NCBI RefSeq assembly: GCF_945901735.1 | Contig: NZ_CAMDLM010000002.1 | Span: 171,396 to 235,395 of the forward strand | Direction: 5' to 3' | Length of the DNA: 64,000 nucleotides | Origin: Limnohabitans sp. Rim8 | GTDB lineage: Bacteria > Pseudomonadota > Gammaproteobacteria > Burkholderiales > Burkholderiaceae_C | Part shown: positions 8,870-18,175 of the stretch, piece by piece | How positions within the stretch are numbered: position 1 is the first letter of the stretch | How the letters are laid out: each line of letters begins with the position of its first letter | Position numbers and translations under genes: made by a program | The notes under the pieces: model-generated | The model's database searches: none | What the model was told of the DNA's origin: nothing | What the model saw: the letters and a program-made list of their open reading frames with translations, nothing else

Positions 8870-10168
8870 TCAGGCGCTGTCATTGACCAACTCGATCAGT
8901 GGGTAGTTGTAAAGACCACTCTGATGAACTTCGTGGGGCAGGTACAGGCGCAGGGCAACGTAAAAAGTATCAGCCGGCGCGGGCAACCAGTTGCTGGTCT
9001 GTGGGGGTGGCGTATGGCCTAGCCAGATCGTCAAACCCCCATCGGGGTCGGTGCATAACCCGGCCGTGCGGTCCCCAATGGCGTAGCGCTGCAGCGGGTT
9101 GTCCACGAACAGATAATCGCTTTTGCGGTAAAGGCTCAGCGACCAGAAGGCATCGACCTGAGGCAAACCCCCTGGCGCGAAACGCAGGCGGTAACGGTGG
9201 CGTCCGTCCAGTGGGTGGCCCTGACTGTCGCGGTGCGCCATCTGGTAGATGACTTCCTGTGTACCCAGTAGACCAATGTAGCAACGGGCCACGCGCGCTC
9301 GGGTGAACCAGTCGCGGCCATAGTGGTCAGTGACTTCGACCGAGGCATTCCAACCCCCCACTAAATCGGAAGAAGCGGGCGCATCCAGTTCGCTCAGAAT
9401 CTCGGACAAGGTTTGTTGCAACAAGGGCAAGTCGGCCTGTGATTTGTCCAGCCCCGCTCCGATGCCCAAAGCTGCGAAGCGCGCAAGGTCGGCCGTTTCA
9501 TCAGCGGGTGGTGGGTTGATGGACAGCTGTCGATTGACCACCTCTAAGAAGGTGGCGGCGTCGCCCAGCTTGTCTTGCCCATTCAGGCTGCATGTCACCC
9601 TAAGGGCCGCGGGCTCTCCAGCCAGAGTGGTCAAGCGAAAGGCGTCCTGAAGTGCGTGAACCGGGGTCAGGTCCTCGTGGGGCATGGCCAGGATGCGCCC
9701 GATCAGCCACACCGTTGGGGTGGCGCAGGCAATGGGCAAAGTCCCGGCAGGCGCAGTGCCTTGCCAATCGGGGCCGTGCAAGAAAAACCTGTGTGCGGCA
9801 TTTCCGTTCGATCGCGTGCCCAGGTGCGCAAAAGGGTTGGTGTAGGAGTCCAACAGGCCCAGCACATAGTAGCGCTCGCCAGTGTCCGGGGTGTGCAACA
9901 ACAAAGGCCCGTTCGACAGATCGATCCAGGTACTGGTGTAGAGGGTGTCGGCGTTGGGTGTGACCACGCGGCGGTCTTTGGCATTGAGCAGTTGGCGCGT
10001 GTGTGAAAACACATTGGCCCAGCGGCGAGTCGATTCGGGACCACCTTGGGGGTCGGCAAACTGCCCCTGCGAGTTTTTGCGTGGACTGCTGGCTGCTTGC
10101 ATGCGCGCTGTTTCATACAAGGGCAGCGAATAAACAATGGCCTCTCGGGCCAGATCGTTTCGATTCAT
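8870..10168 (-). CDS. DUF1254/DUF1214 domain protein
   Basis: A 432-residue protein of the DUF1254 plus DUF1214 architecture. The N-terminal part shows the TPNADTLYTSTWIDLSNGP-like region; the C-terminal DUF1214 part shows LRFAPGGLPQVDAFWSLSLY and the YAIGDRTAG segment. The molecular function of this family is not established. No signal peptide is seen. The start at 10168 has AAAGGTG upstream; a longer frame to 10219 would run into the preceding gene. It is a diverged paralogue of the next gene upstream, only a few bases away, and the two are probably co-expressed with the acyl-CoA synthetase. Confidence 0.85.
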   Translation of the reverse strand: MNRNDLAREAIVYSLPLYETARMQAASSPRKNSQGQFADPQGGPESTRRWANVFSHTRQLLNAKDRRVVTPNADTLYTSTWIDLSNGPLLLHTPDTGERYYVLGLLDSYTNPFAHLGTRSNGNAAHRFFLHGPDWQGTAPAGTLPIACATPTVWLIGRILAMPHEDLTPVHALQDAFRLTTLAGEPAALRVTCSLNGQDKLGDAATFLEVVNRQLSINPPPADETADLARFAALGIGAGLDKSQADLPLLQQTLSEILSELDAPASSDLVGGWNASVEVTDHYGRDWFTRARVARCYIGLLGTQEVIYQMAHRDSQGHPLDGRHRYRLRFAPGGLPQVDAFWSLSLYRKSDYLFVDNPLQRYAIGDRTAGLCTDPDGGLTIWLGHTPPPQTSNWLPAPADTFYVALRLYLPHEVHQSGLYNYPLIELVNDSA

Positions 10169-10172
10169 GGGT

Positions 10173-11474
10173 TCACCTTTTACTGACGCGTTGCACGGGG
10201 GGGAGGACATATTGACCACTCAGCATCTCTTTGCGTGGGTGGTACATGCGCAAAATCAGGTAAAACGGTCCACTTGGCGCGGGTAACCAGTTGGCATCGC
10301 CTTCGGCGGGACGATCGTGCTGGATTTGCAGCGTGAGCGAGTTGTCTTCGTTGCGGCGCAAGCCCTGAGTGCGGTCGCCAATCGCGTAGCGGCCTAATGG
10401 GTTGGCGGCGAAATAGCGGTCTTGGCCATAAAGCGATACCGACCAGAAGGCGTCTGCTGGGGGCATGTGGCCGTCCTCAAAGCGCAAGGTGTAGCCATGC
10501 TGGCCATTCAGGGGTTCACTGTGGGCGTCAAAGTCAGCCTGCGCATAGAGGGTTTCGGTTGCCGCTAACGCACCCAGTCCCTTCATGGCCACGGTGGCAC
10601 GCATCAGGATGTTGTCGCCCCAGATGCCCAAGTGGGGCGTCCAGGTCCAGGGCTTGCGTGTCAGGTTGAAGATGTGCTGCTCGATCAAATGCATCCCCTC
10701 CGAGTGGGCTTGTCGCAAGCCCTCTCTGACACGCTGGCTGCTGCGCTCCAGGGCCTCAAGTCCGCCTGGAGGCAAGCGCAAGCTGCGCATCAGCGGGCGC
10801 AGGTCACTGGCGTTGGAGGGTACCCCGATCTCATCGACCGCCTGCAGCAAGTTGGCAAAGAAATCGTCGGCTGCATTGCCGCTGTCATGCCACTGGTGCA
10901 CACATGAAGGGCGCGGCCCGCTGCCTTGCAACTGCACGCCATCTGCAAATGCGCGTGCGTTCGGCACATCGGAGACATCGCCCACCAACGCACGCCCCAG
11001 CAGCCAGACCAGACGGGTGGGGCAGCGCACCACGCGCGCCGGGTCTATACCCGCTGGCACGGGATCCTCGGCGTGGATCAACCACCAGTCAGCGCCTTCG
11101 GGGGGGGTGTTTCGCAGGCCCACGTTGTGAAAGTTTTCGCTCCAGGCATCCATGAGTTGCACCACGTAGTAGCGACCGTGGTTCGGGGGGATATGCAGTC
11201 GAACCGGGGAATCGCCGATCCAGCCCCAAGCGTTGTAATACAACAGATCGCAAGAGGGCGTGACGATGTCGCGGTCTTCGTGGGTCCAGGGTCGGTCACT
11301 GCCGTGGAATTTTCCAAATGGGCCACGGCCAAAAGCCGGGGTGGCTTGTGGGTTGCTTTGCACCTGGCAGGTTCGCAATACTTCGAGCAGGGGGTAGCCC
11401 CACAACACCAGTGGCTTGGCCATGGCTGTGGTGACAGCGGTCTGCGGTGATTGGTTTTGTGAATTTGTATTCAT
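10173..11474 (-). CDS. DUF1254/DUF1214 domain protein (paralogue)
   Basis: A 433-residue protein with the same DUF1254/DUF1214 order as its neighbour. DIVTPSCDLLYYNAWGWIGD corresponds to the DUF1254 core, and LRFEDGHMPPADAFWSVSLY with YAIGDRTQG to DUF1214. Similarity to the neighbour is clear but far from identity, so the duplication is old. Four bases separate its stop from the next start. Function unknown; the context (acyl-CoA synthetase, alkyl sulfatase and P450 operon nearby) suggests a role linked to hydrophobic substrates, which is inference only. Confidence 0.85.
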   Translation of the reverse strand: MNTNSQNQSPQTAVTTAMAKPLVLWGYPLLEVLRTCQVQSNPQATPAFGRGPFGKFHGSDRPWTHEDRDIVTPSCDLLYYNAWGWIGDSPVRLHIPPNHGRYYVVQLMDAWSENFHNVGLRNTPPEGADWWLIHAEDPVPAGIDPARVVRCPTRLVWLLGRALVGDVSDVPNARAFADGVQLQGSGPRPSCVHQWHDSGNAADDFFANLLQAVDEIGVPSNASDLRPLMRSLRLPPGGLEALERSSQRVREGLRQAHSEGMHLIEQHIFNLTRKPWTWTPHLGIWGDNILMRATVAMKGLGALAATETLYAQADFDAHSEPLNGQHGYTLRFEDGHMPPADAFWSVSLYGQDRYFAANPLGRYAIGDRTQGLRRNEDNSLTLQIQHDRPAEGDANWLPAPSGPFYLILRMYHPRKEMLSGQYVLPPVQRVSKR

Positions 11475-11662
11475 GTTTCCAGCGTAGTCACTTCACACCC
11501 GTCTGACAACATCAAAAACCCTGTGAGTGGCACGCTGGTGACAGCTTTTGCATTAAGTGCAAGACAGCTCTACCAAGCTGAGGTTTGCGGTCTTGGCAGG
11601 GCACCACCTCCCGCAGCTCAAACGGGTGTTTGAACGCCAAATCGCCAGGCGACTTCTGTCTG

Positions 11663-13792
11663 TCAGCGCTGCAACTGAATCAATGCATCGGCCGCCACCA
11701 CACCCTGACCAGCAGGTTTGACGAACAAGGGGTTGATGTCAATGCCCGAGATGTGTTCGCCTACGTCTTGCGCCAAAGCCGCCAGCGCCAAGATGGTGTC
11801 CACCAGCGCGTGCACATCGGCCTTGGGTTGACCGCGTGCACCGTCGAGCAAGGCGAAGGTGCGGATCTCGCGCACCATGGCCTCGGCTTCACTCCGGGTG
11901 ATGGGCAATATCCTGAAGCTCACGTCACGCAGCACCTCGGCGTAGATGCCGCCCAAACCGAACATGATCGCCAGTCCAAACAGCGGATCATTCGTGACAC
12001 CCAGGATCACCTCGACCCCGCCACTGACCATGGCTTGCACCAGCACCCCGTCGATGTTGGCGTGGGGTGCGTGTTGCTGTGCATTGCGCAGGATCTCGTC
12101 GTAAGCTTGGCGCGCGGCATGGGCATCGCGCAGCCCGATGCGCACGCCGCCGGCTTCGGTCTTGTGCGCGATGTCGGGCGAGACCACTTTCAGGGCCACA
12201 GGGAAGCCGATGGCGGTGGCCTGCTGCACGGCCTCATCGGCGCTGTTGGCCAGGGCTTCGGCAGTGACTGGGATGCCATAGTCGGCCAACAGTTGCTTGG
12301 CCTCGTATTCGGTCAGGTCGTTGCGGGCAGTGGCCAGTTGCTGGCGCCGCAGCGGGCGTGAACAGCTGAGCATCGGCTCCCGCGCGCGCTCAGCTTCGCG
12401 ACGGCAGGCTGCGACAAATTGCCACATGGCCCCCATACCAATGGCACAGCGAACCGGGGTGTCATAGCGTGGCACACCCGCTTCAAGCAACGCGTCGTAC
12501 CCGGCCTGCGTGGAGGCTGTGTCGGCGGTCCAAGACACCAGCACCGGCTTGTCGGTCTCGCGAGCCACCTCGGTCACCCATTGCGCCAGCCTGACACCCA
12601 CGGGGCCGGAGACAGCAGCCAGACAGACGGCCATCATGTCCACCACAGGGTCGTTCACGATCAGACGCAGGGCGGTGATCAGCGTGTCTTCTTGCGAAAT
12701 GATGTTGCCTGTCACATCGATCGGGTTGTGCAGTCCGGCATATGGGGGCAGCACGCGCTTTAATGCATCCAAGGTTTGATCAGACAATGGGGGCAGCACC
12801 AAGCCTGCTGGTGCGCAGTGATCGGCCAACAGCACGCCTGCCCCGCCTGAAAGTGTGACCACCGCCACACGCGGCCCCGTGGGCTGGCGTGGCGAGAGCA
12901 GGGCCAGGGCGCGGTCTGCCAGGTCTTGCACGTCGGTGACTTCGATCGCCCCCGCTTGGGCAAATGCGGCTTGATAGAGCGCAGCGTCACCGCCCAAATT
13001 GGCCGTGTGCGAAGCGGCAGCTCGAGCACCAGCCTCGGAGGTGCCCACCTTCCACAGCAACCAGGGTTTGCCAGCCCGTAAAGCCTGACGTCCTACGTCG
13101 ACGATGCGGTGGGCGTCCTTGAAGCCTTCGACATACGACACCACCATGCCCGTCTGTGGATCGTCTGCCCAGGCTTGCACCAGATCCAGACTGGTGGTCT
13201 GCGCCTCGTTGCCGGTGGATTGGTAGTGCTGGAAACCCAGTCCGGCATCGTTGGCCAGCATCAACACCGTGTTGCCCCATGCGCCGCTTTGCGAGCTCAT
13301 GCTGATGGACCCTTTTCGGTAGCGCAGTCCATAGGGCGCACCAAATCCCAAGCTGAAACCCTGCCCGACGCTGATCATGCCCTGGCAATTCGGCCCCATC
13401 ATGGCGATGCCATAGCGATTGGCCAATTCGACCAGCGCCTGCTGGGCGGCCACACCCTCGCCGCCCATCTCGGCAAATCCGGAAGTGATCACGATGACCT
13501 GAGAAATCCCCTTGCGGCCACAAGCTTCCAATTGGGCGGCGACTTGGTCGGCGCTCACCGCGATCAGCGCCACATCGGGCACCTCGGGCAGCGCAGCCAC
13601 GTCCGGAAAACAGGGCCAACCAAAAACTTCGGAGTAGCGCGGGTTGATTGGATAGACCTGGCCCTCATAGCCTAAATTGCGCAGGTGCAACAAGGGCTGA
13701 CCACTGGGTTTGCTGCCCGTGGTGGAGGCGCCTATGACGGCAATGCTGCGGGCGCGGAACATGCGCAAGAGATTGGAGTGGGCAGAGGACAT
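11663..13792 (-). CDS. Acyl-CoA synthetase, NDP-forming (acetyl-CoA synthetase ADP-forming-like)
   Basis: A protein of about 709 residues with the fused alpha-beta architecture of NDP-forming acyl-CoA synthetases. An N-terminal CoA-binding Rossmann domain (SIAVIGASTTGSKPSG) is followed by succinyl-CoA ligase-like domains and a C-terminal ATP-grasp domain beginning at TEYEAKQLLADYGIPVT. Such enzymes interconvert an acyl-CoA with the free acid while making or using ATP. The start is uncertain: 13792 is suggested by similarity of length, and an in-frame ATG lies at 13825. It is the last gene of a minus-strand set with an acyl-CoA dehydrogenase, a Bug receptor and a nitronate monooxygenase. Confidence 0.87.
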   Translation of the reverse strand: MSSAHSNLLRMFRARSIAVIGASTTGSKPSGQPLLHLRNLGYEGQVYPINPRYSEVFGWPCFPDVAALPEVPDVALIAVSADQVAAQLEACGRKGISQVIVITSGFAEMGGEGVAAQQALVELANRYGIAMMGPNCQGMISVGQGFSLGFGAPYGLRYRKGSISMSSQSGAWGNTVLMLANDAGLGFQHYQSTGNEAQTTSLDLVQAWADDPQTGMVVSYVEGFKDAHRIVDVGRQALRAGKPWLLWKVGTSEAGARAAASHTANLGGDAALYQAAFAQAGAIEVTDVQDLADRALALLSPRQPTGPRVAVVTLSGGAGVLLADHCAPAGLVLPPLSDQTLDALKRVLPPYAGLHNPIDVTGNIISQEDTLITALRLIVNDPVVDMMAVCLAAVSGPVGVRLAQWVTEVARETDKPVLVSWTADTASTQAGYDALLEAGVPRYDTPVRCAIGMGAMWQFVAACRREAERAREPMLSCSRPLRRQQLATARNDLTEYEAKQLLADYGIPVTAEALANSADEAVQQATAIGFPVALKVVSPDIAHKTEAGGVRIGLRDAHAARQAYDEILRNAQQHAPHANIDGVLVQAMVSGGVEVILGVTNDPLFGLAIMFGLGGIYAEVLRDVSFRILPITRSEAEAMVREIRTFALLDGARGQPKADVHALVDTILALAALAQDVGEHISGIDINPLFVKPAGQGVVAADALIQLQR

Positions 13793-13925
13793 GTCTTTTA
13801 TTGCAGGACTTGGTGAAGGAGTCAAATGTTTTTCAACGCCATGTTTTCGGATCAGGGATGGCGCATGTCAATGACGAAGAGCCCGTTTTAAGGCATCGAT
13901 GCCGGGCAATTGCTTGGGGTTGAAC

Positions 13926-15089
13926 TCAGGCATCCAAACCTTGGTGAAACACGCGTCGGGCAATGGCCGATCGGTGCACTTCGGAGGCCCCATCGTAGAT
14001 GCGGAAAGGGCGCAGCAGTCGTTGAATCATGGACAAAGGCCAATCTTCGGAAATGCCCAGTGCACCGGTGATTTGTACCGCAGAGTCAGCTATGCGGTTG
14101 ACGGCCTCTGAGACGAAGACTTTGGTCATGGCCGAATGGTGGCGGATCGATTGACCCGCATCGAGCCTTTGGGCTGTGTCCACAGTCATCAGGCGCGCAG
14201 CATGCAACTCGATGTGCGCATCGGCCACCATGGCCTGGACCATTTGGTGCTCGGAAACCCGTGCACCATGGGACTGGCGCTCCTGCGCGTAATTTTGGGC
14301 CAGGCTCATGGCGCGCGAGGACAGGCCGATCAAGCGCATGCAGTGGAACAAGCGCGCGCCCTCCAGCCGCAGTTGCGCATGTTCAAGGCCTTTTCCTTCT
14401 TCCCCCAGCAAAGCCTCGGCAGGAACTTCACAGTCTTGCAGACGAATTTCGGCATGACCGCCCAAGTCAAAGGGCTCGACCGTGGGGACGTCTCGCACGA
14501 TTTGAAAGCCGGGCTGTTGGACATCGACCAAAAACAAAGAGGGACCCATTCCAGTGCGCGCCATGACGATGGCGAAATCAGCCACAGAGGCTGACGTGGC
14601 GAACCATTTGTGGCCATTGAGGCGCCAGCCCAGTGTCGTACGTTCAGCGCGGCTGCTGAGCATGCGAGGATCGGATCCCACGCCGGGGGCGGGCTCGCTC
14701 ATCGCAAAGCACGAGCGCAGAGTGCCTTGCACAAGGGGACGTAAATAGCGTTCGCGCTGCGTCGGTGTGGCCAGTGCTTCGAGTGTGGTGATGTCGGGCT
14801 GACCCGGCGCCGCACACTGCAGCGCACCCGGGCCCAGAAAACTGCGGCCAGCCGTTTCAAGGTAAGCACAGCACTGCACCCAACTCAAGCCCAGACCGCC
14901 ATCGGTGACAGCACCTCGCGGTGCAGTCAAACCCTGCGAAACGGCCATTTCACGCAGTTCTTGCACCAGGGCCAGGTTATGAGCGCGATCGTGTGCTCGC
15001 TTCAGGTTTTCCCGTGGAATGACTTCTTCGTCAATGAAGCGTCTGGCCCGGTCAAGCAAGCCTTGCACCGATGTGGTTTGAGCGGTCAT
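13926..15089 (-). CDS. Acyl-CoA dehydrogenase
   Basis: A 387-residue FAD-dependent acyl-CoA dehydrogenase. CFAMSEPAPGVGSDPRML is the flavin/substrate-binding signature near the middle, and the C-terminal domain ends with the IYDGASEVHRSAIARRVF segment used for FAD contact. It would introduce a 2,3-double bond in an acyl-CoA. The start at 15089 has TAAGGA overlapping the stop of the upstream receptor gene; the longer frame to 15194 lies inside that gene and is rejected. Tight spacing implies co-transcription with the Bug receptor. Confidence 0.9.
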   Translation of the reverse strand: MTAQTTSVQGLLDRARRFIDEEVIPRENLKRAHDRAHNLALVQELREMAVSQGLTAPRGAVTDGGLGLSWVQCCAYLETAGRSFLGPGALQCAAPGQPDITTLEALATPTQRERYLRPLVQGTLRSCFAMSEPAPGVGSDPRMLSSRAERTTLGWRLNGHKWFATSASVADFAIVMARTGMGPSLFLVDVQQPGFQIVRDVPTVEPFDLGGHAEIRLQDCEVPAEALLGEEGKGLEHAQLRLEGARLFHCMRLIGLSSRAMSLAQNYAQERQSHGARVSEHQMVQAMVADAHIELHAARLMTVDTAQRLDAGQSIRHHSAMTKVFVSEAVNRIADSAVQITGALGISEDWPLSMIQRLLRPFRIYDGASEVHRSAIARRVFHQGLDA

Positions 15090-15096
15090 GGCGTCC

Positions 15097-16050
15097 TTAC
15101 TTTTTGAGCATGCGGTTGATGCGTTCCCACATCTGCAAGTCAGTGCGCATGAATTGGCTGAAGTCGGAGGTGGACAAGAAAGCGGCTTCGCCACCCGCAG
15201 TGGTCAGTCTTTCTTTGGTCTCGCTCTTTTGCAAAGATGCCTGCACCCCAGCTTCCAGTTTGCGCACAACCTCGGGTGGGGTGCCCGTTGGCGCATGGAG
15301 GCCGTACCAGGACAACACCGTGACTTCTGGAAATCCTGCTTCGGCAATGGTGGGAACCTCTGGCAGCTGGGGTGAACGGTTGGCACTGGTGTTGGCCAGA
15401 GCGCGCAACTTGCCTGATTTGATGTGAGGATAGGCCACACTGGAGGGCAAGATCCCTACCGCGAAGGTGTTCGTGATCAGGTCTACGGCCATTGGTGGGG
15501 CACCTTTGTAGGGAATCGCGTCGAGCTTGATGCCGGTGACCTGTTTGAGGATTTCGGTGGCCATGGTTTGGGTGGAGCCCGAGCCGCCATCACCATACTG
15601 CAGAGATGGACTGGCCTTGCGCGCCATGTCGACAAACTCACGCACATTGCGTGCTGGTGATGATGCGGGTACGCAAAGGTAGCTGGGAGACAACGAAAAA
15701 CGCGCCACTGGAATGAAGTCTTTGGGTGCCCAGCGGAGATTTTGTTCCAGCAATGGATTGTTGAGCAGGTAGGGTGCTGTCACCAGCAAGGTGTAACCGT
15801 CAGCGCTTGCGCGTGCAACGGCTTCTGCGGCGATATTGGCGTTCGCACCAGGTCGCGCTTCAATCACGATGGGTTGCCCCAACTCCAGTCCTTGTGCCAT
15901 GGCCCGGGTCTGAACATCCACCACACCACCTGCCGGATAAGGCACGATGATTCGGATGGGTTTGACGGGAAAGGCCTCTTGTGCGTGCAAGGCCTTGTAA
16001 GGCAATGTTGCGAGTGCTGCCCCTGAGAGGATCACGGAACGTCTTTTCAT
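15097..16050 (-). CDS. Bug/TctC-family periplasmic solute receptor
   Basis: A 317-residue tripartite-tricarboxylate-transporter-type receptor. It has a signal peptide (MKRRSVILSGAALATLP...ALHA), then PVKPIRIIVPYPAGGVVDV, the hallmark N-terminal segment, and the internal SADGYTLLV motif. The twin arginine could also be read by Tat. Such receptors capture organic acids or other small carboxylates in the periplasm. GGAG lies just upstream of the ATG. No tctA or tctB membrane gene is adjacent, so it is an orphan receptor. Its place between acyl-CoA enzymes and nitronate monooxygenase suggests a substrate linked to that pathway. Confidence 0.92.
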   Translation of the reverse strand: MKRRSVILSGAALATLPYKALHAQEAFPVKPIRIIVPYPAGGVVDVQTRAMAQGLELGQPIVIEARPGANANIAAEAVARASADGYTLLVTAPYLLNNPLLEQNLRWAPKDFIPVARFSLSPSYLCVPASSPARNVREFVDMARKASPSLQYGDGGSGSTQTMATEILKQVTGIKLDAIPYKGAPPMAVDLITNTFAVGILPSSVAYPHIKSGKLRALANTSANRSPQLPEVPTIAEAGFPEVTVLSWYGLHAPTGTPPEVVRKLEAGVQASLQKSETKERLTTAGGEAAFLSTSDFSQFMRTDLQMWERINRMLKK

Positions 16051-16090
16051 GTGTAACTCCTGTGGTGGTGGTTTCAGGCTGGGAAAGTGG

Positions 16091-17191
16091 TCAACTGTTC
16101 AGGCTCTGCAGTTGTTGCATGCTCGCCTGGGTCCCTCGCATCAAGTTGGCCATGATTTCGGCTACCGTCTGAACTTCGTTGAAATAGCCGATGCTTTGAC
16201 CTGCAGGCATGTGCAACAAGGGCTCGATTTGGTGTTCATCGATGGCCCCCAGCAAATCACCCACTAGGATATCTTGATAAGGCATCTTCAGCGGTGTTGG
16301 CGCGTCACGGCTGGCCCATTCCTCAGACCAGGCACTGCGAATCTGTCGCAGTGTTTTGCCGCTGTCAGCGCGCGAAATCACCGTGTCGTCGCTGCCGGCA
16401 CGCAGCAGCTTGTCACGCATCGCGCCCGACATGGGAAATTCTGCCGTGGTCAGCCAGGCTGTTCCCATCCAGACCCCCTGTGCACCCATGGCCAATGCGG
16501 CATGGATGTGCCGACCTGTGGCGACGCCACCGGCGGCCAGCACCGGGATGTCCCCAGCCATGTCCACAATTTGCGGCACCAACGAAAAGGTGCCAATCGT
16601 TCCTGTGTGCGCGCCAGCATCGTAGCCTTGCGCGACCAAAATATCGATCGGCTTGGCCAGTGCAGCACGGGCATGTTTGGGGGAGCCGACCAAGGCCAGG
16701 ACTTTTTTGCCACCCGCCTTGGCGCGATCGATCACGTCTGCAGGAGCGCCAATGCCACAGGCCAAAAGGTTGGCATCTGAACGCAGCACCGCTTCAAGTT
16801 GCTGGTCGGCCACTTCGCTGGAGCGCACAAAGCGTGAGCGCTCACCCGGCCCCGAGCCTGGCGGAACCTGGTATTTCTCGATGAGCCCCTGTACAAACGC
16901 GCGGTGTGCCAATGGCAATTGATTTTCGATGGCTTCGCGGTCGTTGTGCTCGGGCATGCCATCGGGCAGAACCAGGTTCACGCCAAAGGGGCGGGAGCCA
17001 ACTTGCTGTCGAATCCATGCCAATTCTTGCGCAATCTCTTCGGGGGTATGTCGTGTGGCGCCCAGCACGCCGAAGCCGCCAGCATTGCAGATGGCCGCAA
17101 CCACAACGGGGCTGTGGCAAAAACCAAAAACAGGGTTGTCCATGCCCAGTTGTCGGCTCAAACGGGTTTGCAACAAGCGGTCATGTGTCAT
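16091..17191 (-). CDS. Nitronate monooxygenase (2-nitropropane dioxygenase family)
   Basis: A 366-residue FMN-binding TIM-barrel protein. Visible motifs include NPVFGFCHSPVVVAAICNAGGFGVLGA at the N-terminus (given here as its conserved NAGGFGVLGA core), GYDAGAHTGTIGTF and PVLAAGGVATGRH for FMN phosphate binding. Family members oxidise alkyl nitronates, but many act in unknown oxidations or as enoyl reductase-like enzymes. The start at 17191 has GGAG upstream. It is the first gene of the minus-strand acyl-CoA cluster and is divergent from the IclR regulator. Confidence 0.86.
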   Translation of the reverse strand: MTHDRLLQTRLSRQLGMDNPVFGFCHSPVVVAAICNAGGFGVLGATRHTPEEIAQELAWIRQQVGSRPFGVNLVLPDGMPEHNDREAIENQLPLAHRAFVQGLIEKYQVPPGSGPGERSRFVRSSEVADQQLEAVLRSDANLLACGIGAPADVIDRAKAGGKKVLALVGSPKHARAALAKPIDILVAQGYDAGAHTGTIGTFSLVPQIVDMAGDIPVLAAGGVATGRHIHAALAMGAQGVWMGTAWLTTAEFPMSGAMRDKLLRAGSDDTVISRADSGKTLRQIRSAWSEEWASRDAPTPLKMPYQDILVGDLLGAIDEHQIEPLLHMPAGQSIGYFNEVQTVAEIMANLMRGTQASMQQLQSLNS

Positions 17192-17237
17192 CAAAACTCC
17201 TCGAAAATGGCCTGAACGGCTGAGAATGATCAAAAGT

Positions 17238-17256
17238 TTGGCGAATATTTAGCCAA
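17238..17256. promoter_or_regulatory. Inverted repeat in the nitronate monooxygenase/IclR intergenic region
   Basis: TTGGC, nine bases of spacer (gaatattta), then GCCAA, in the short region between divergent genes. It lies 22 bases before the IclR start. Position and symmetry suit an operator for the adjacent IclR regulator controlling both directions. The arms are short, so this is tentative. Confidence 0.4.
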
Positions 17257-17277
17257 CTAATTTAATTATTCGTTTTT

Positions 17278-18144
17278 ATGTTTGACTATATGCCATACCA
17301 AGGGCAAGATCCAGACCTATCCATGCTCGACAACCCTGATATCCCAGTTGAAACTTTGCCCACCGATGGCCAGGACAAAGACCCGCGTTTTGCTTACACC
17401 TTGGCCAAAGGCATGCAGGTGTTGCGGACCTTCGATCCAGTCAGTCCCTTCTTGTCGAATGCCGAATTGGCGGCCCGCACCGGCATCGCGCGGCAAACCG
17501 TGGTGCGCTTGACGCGTACCCTGGCCCTGCTGGGTTACCTGCAGTACCACAGCGAGACCGCACGCTATCGGTTGGCTGCTGCTGTCCTGTCCTTGGGCTA
17601 TCCTTTGCTCAGTCAGTTGAGCGTGCGTCAAATGGCACGGCCGCAAATGCAAGAGCTGGCCAACTTTGCCCGTGGCGCAGTGTCAATCGCCATGCGCTCG
17701 GGAGACTCCTTGGTGATTGTGGAAAGTTGTGTGGATCACATGGGCCATGCGGGCCGACCCGATGTGGGGGCTAAGCGTGATTTTCATGACACCTCACTGG
17801 GCATGGCTTACATCAGTTCTTCGCCGCCCCAAGAGCGCGCCGAACTGATGGCATCGCTTGCGTTGCAACACGGCAATCAGTGGCCAACGGTGCAACAGTG
17901 TCTGGCGCATGCGCAAGCGCAGTTTGACCGGCACCATTACTGCACAGCTTTGACGCCGGGTGTGTTGATAGAAGCCGTGGCGGTGCCCTTGTGCTCGAAC
18001 TTTACGGGCGAGCGGTTGGTCATGAACTGCACGGTGCCTCGTTTTGTGCTGGCCCCCGAGTCCATCGAAACCCATATCGCGCCAAGGCTGCTTCACTTGG
18101 TGCGATCACTGGAGAACACGCTGGGCGTGCGAAGTTCCCACTGA
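17278..18144 (+). CDS. IclR-family transcriptional regulator
   Basis: A 288-residue IclR protein. The N-terminal winged helix-turn-helix reads FLSNAELAARTGIARQTVVR around residues 60-80, followed by LGYLQYHSETARYRL. The C-terminal effector domain includes the conserved SIAMRSGDSLVIVES region. IclR proteins commonly control catabolic genes for aromatic or carboxylic acids. It is divergent from the acyl-CoA cluster and precedes a Bug receptor on its own strand by 31 bases, so it probably controls uptake and catabolism of the receptor ligand. Alternative ATG starts at 17290 and 17323 exist. Confidence 0.9.
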   Translation: MFDYMPYQGQDPDLSMLDNPDIPVETLPTDGQDKDPRFAYTLAKGMQVLRTFDPVSPFLSNAELAARTGIARQTVVRLTRTLALLGYLQYHSETARYRLAAAVLSLGYPLLSQLSVRQMARPQMQELANFARGAVSIAMRSGDSLVIVESCVDHMGHAGRPDVGAKRDFHDTSLGMAYISSSPPQERAELMASLALQHGNQWPTVQQCLAHAQAQFDRHHYCTALTPGVLIEAVAVPLCSNFTGERLVMNCTVPRFVLAPESIETHIAPRLLHLVRSLENTLGVRSSH

Positions 18145-18175
18145 AAACATTGACCCATTCTTGAAGGAGACCTTG

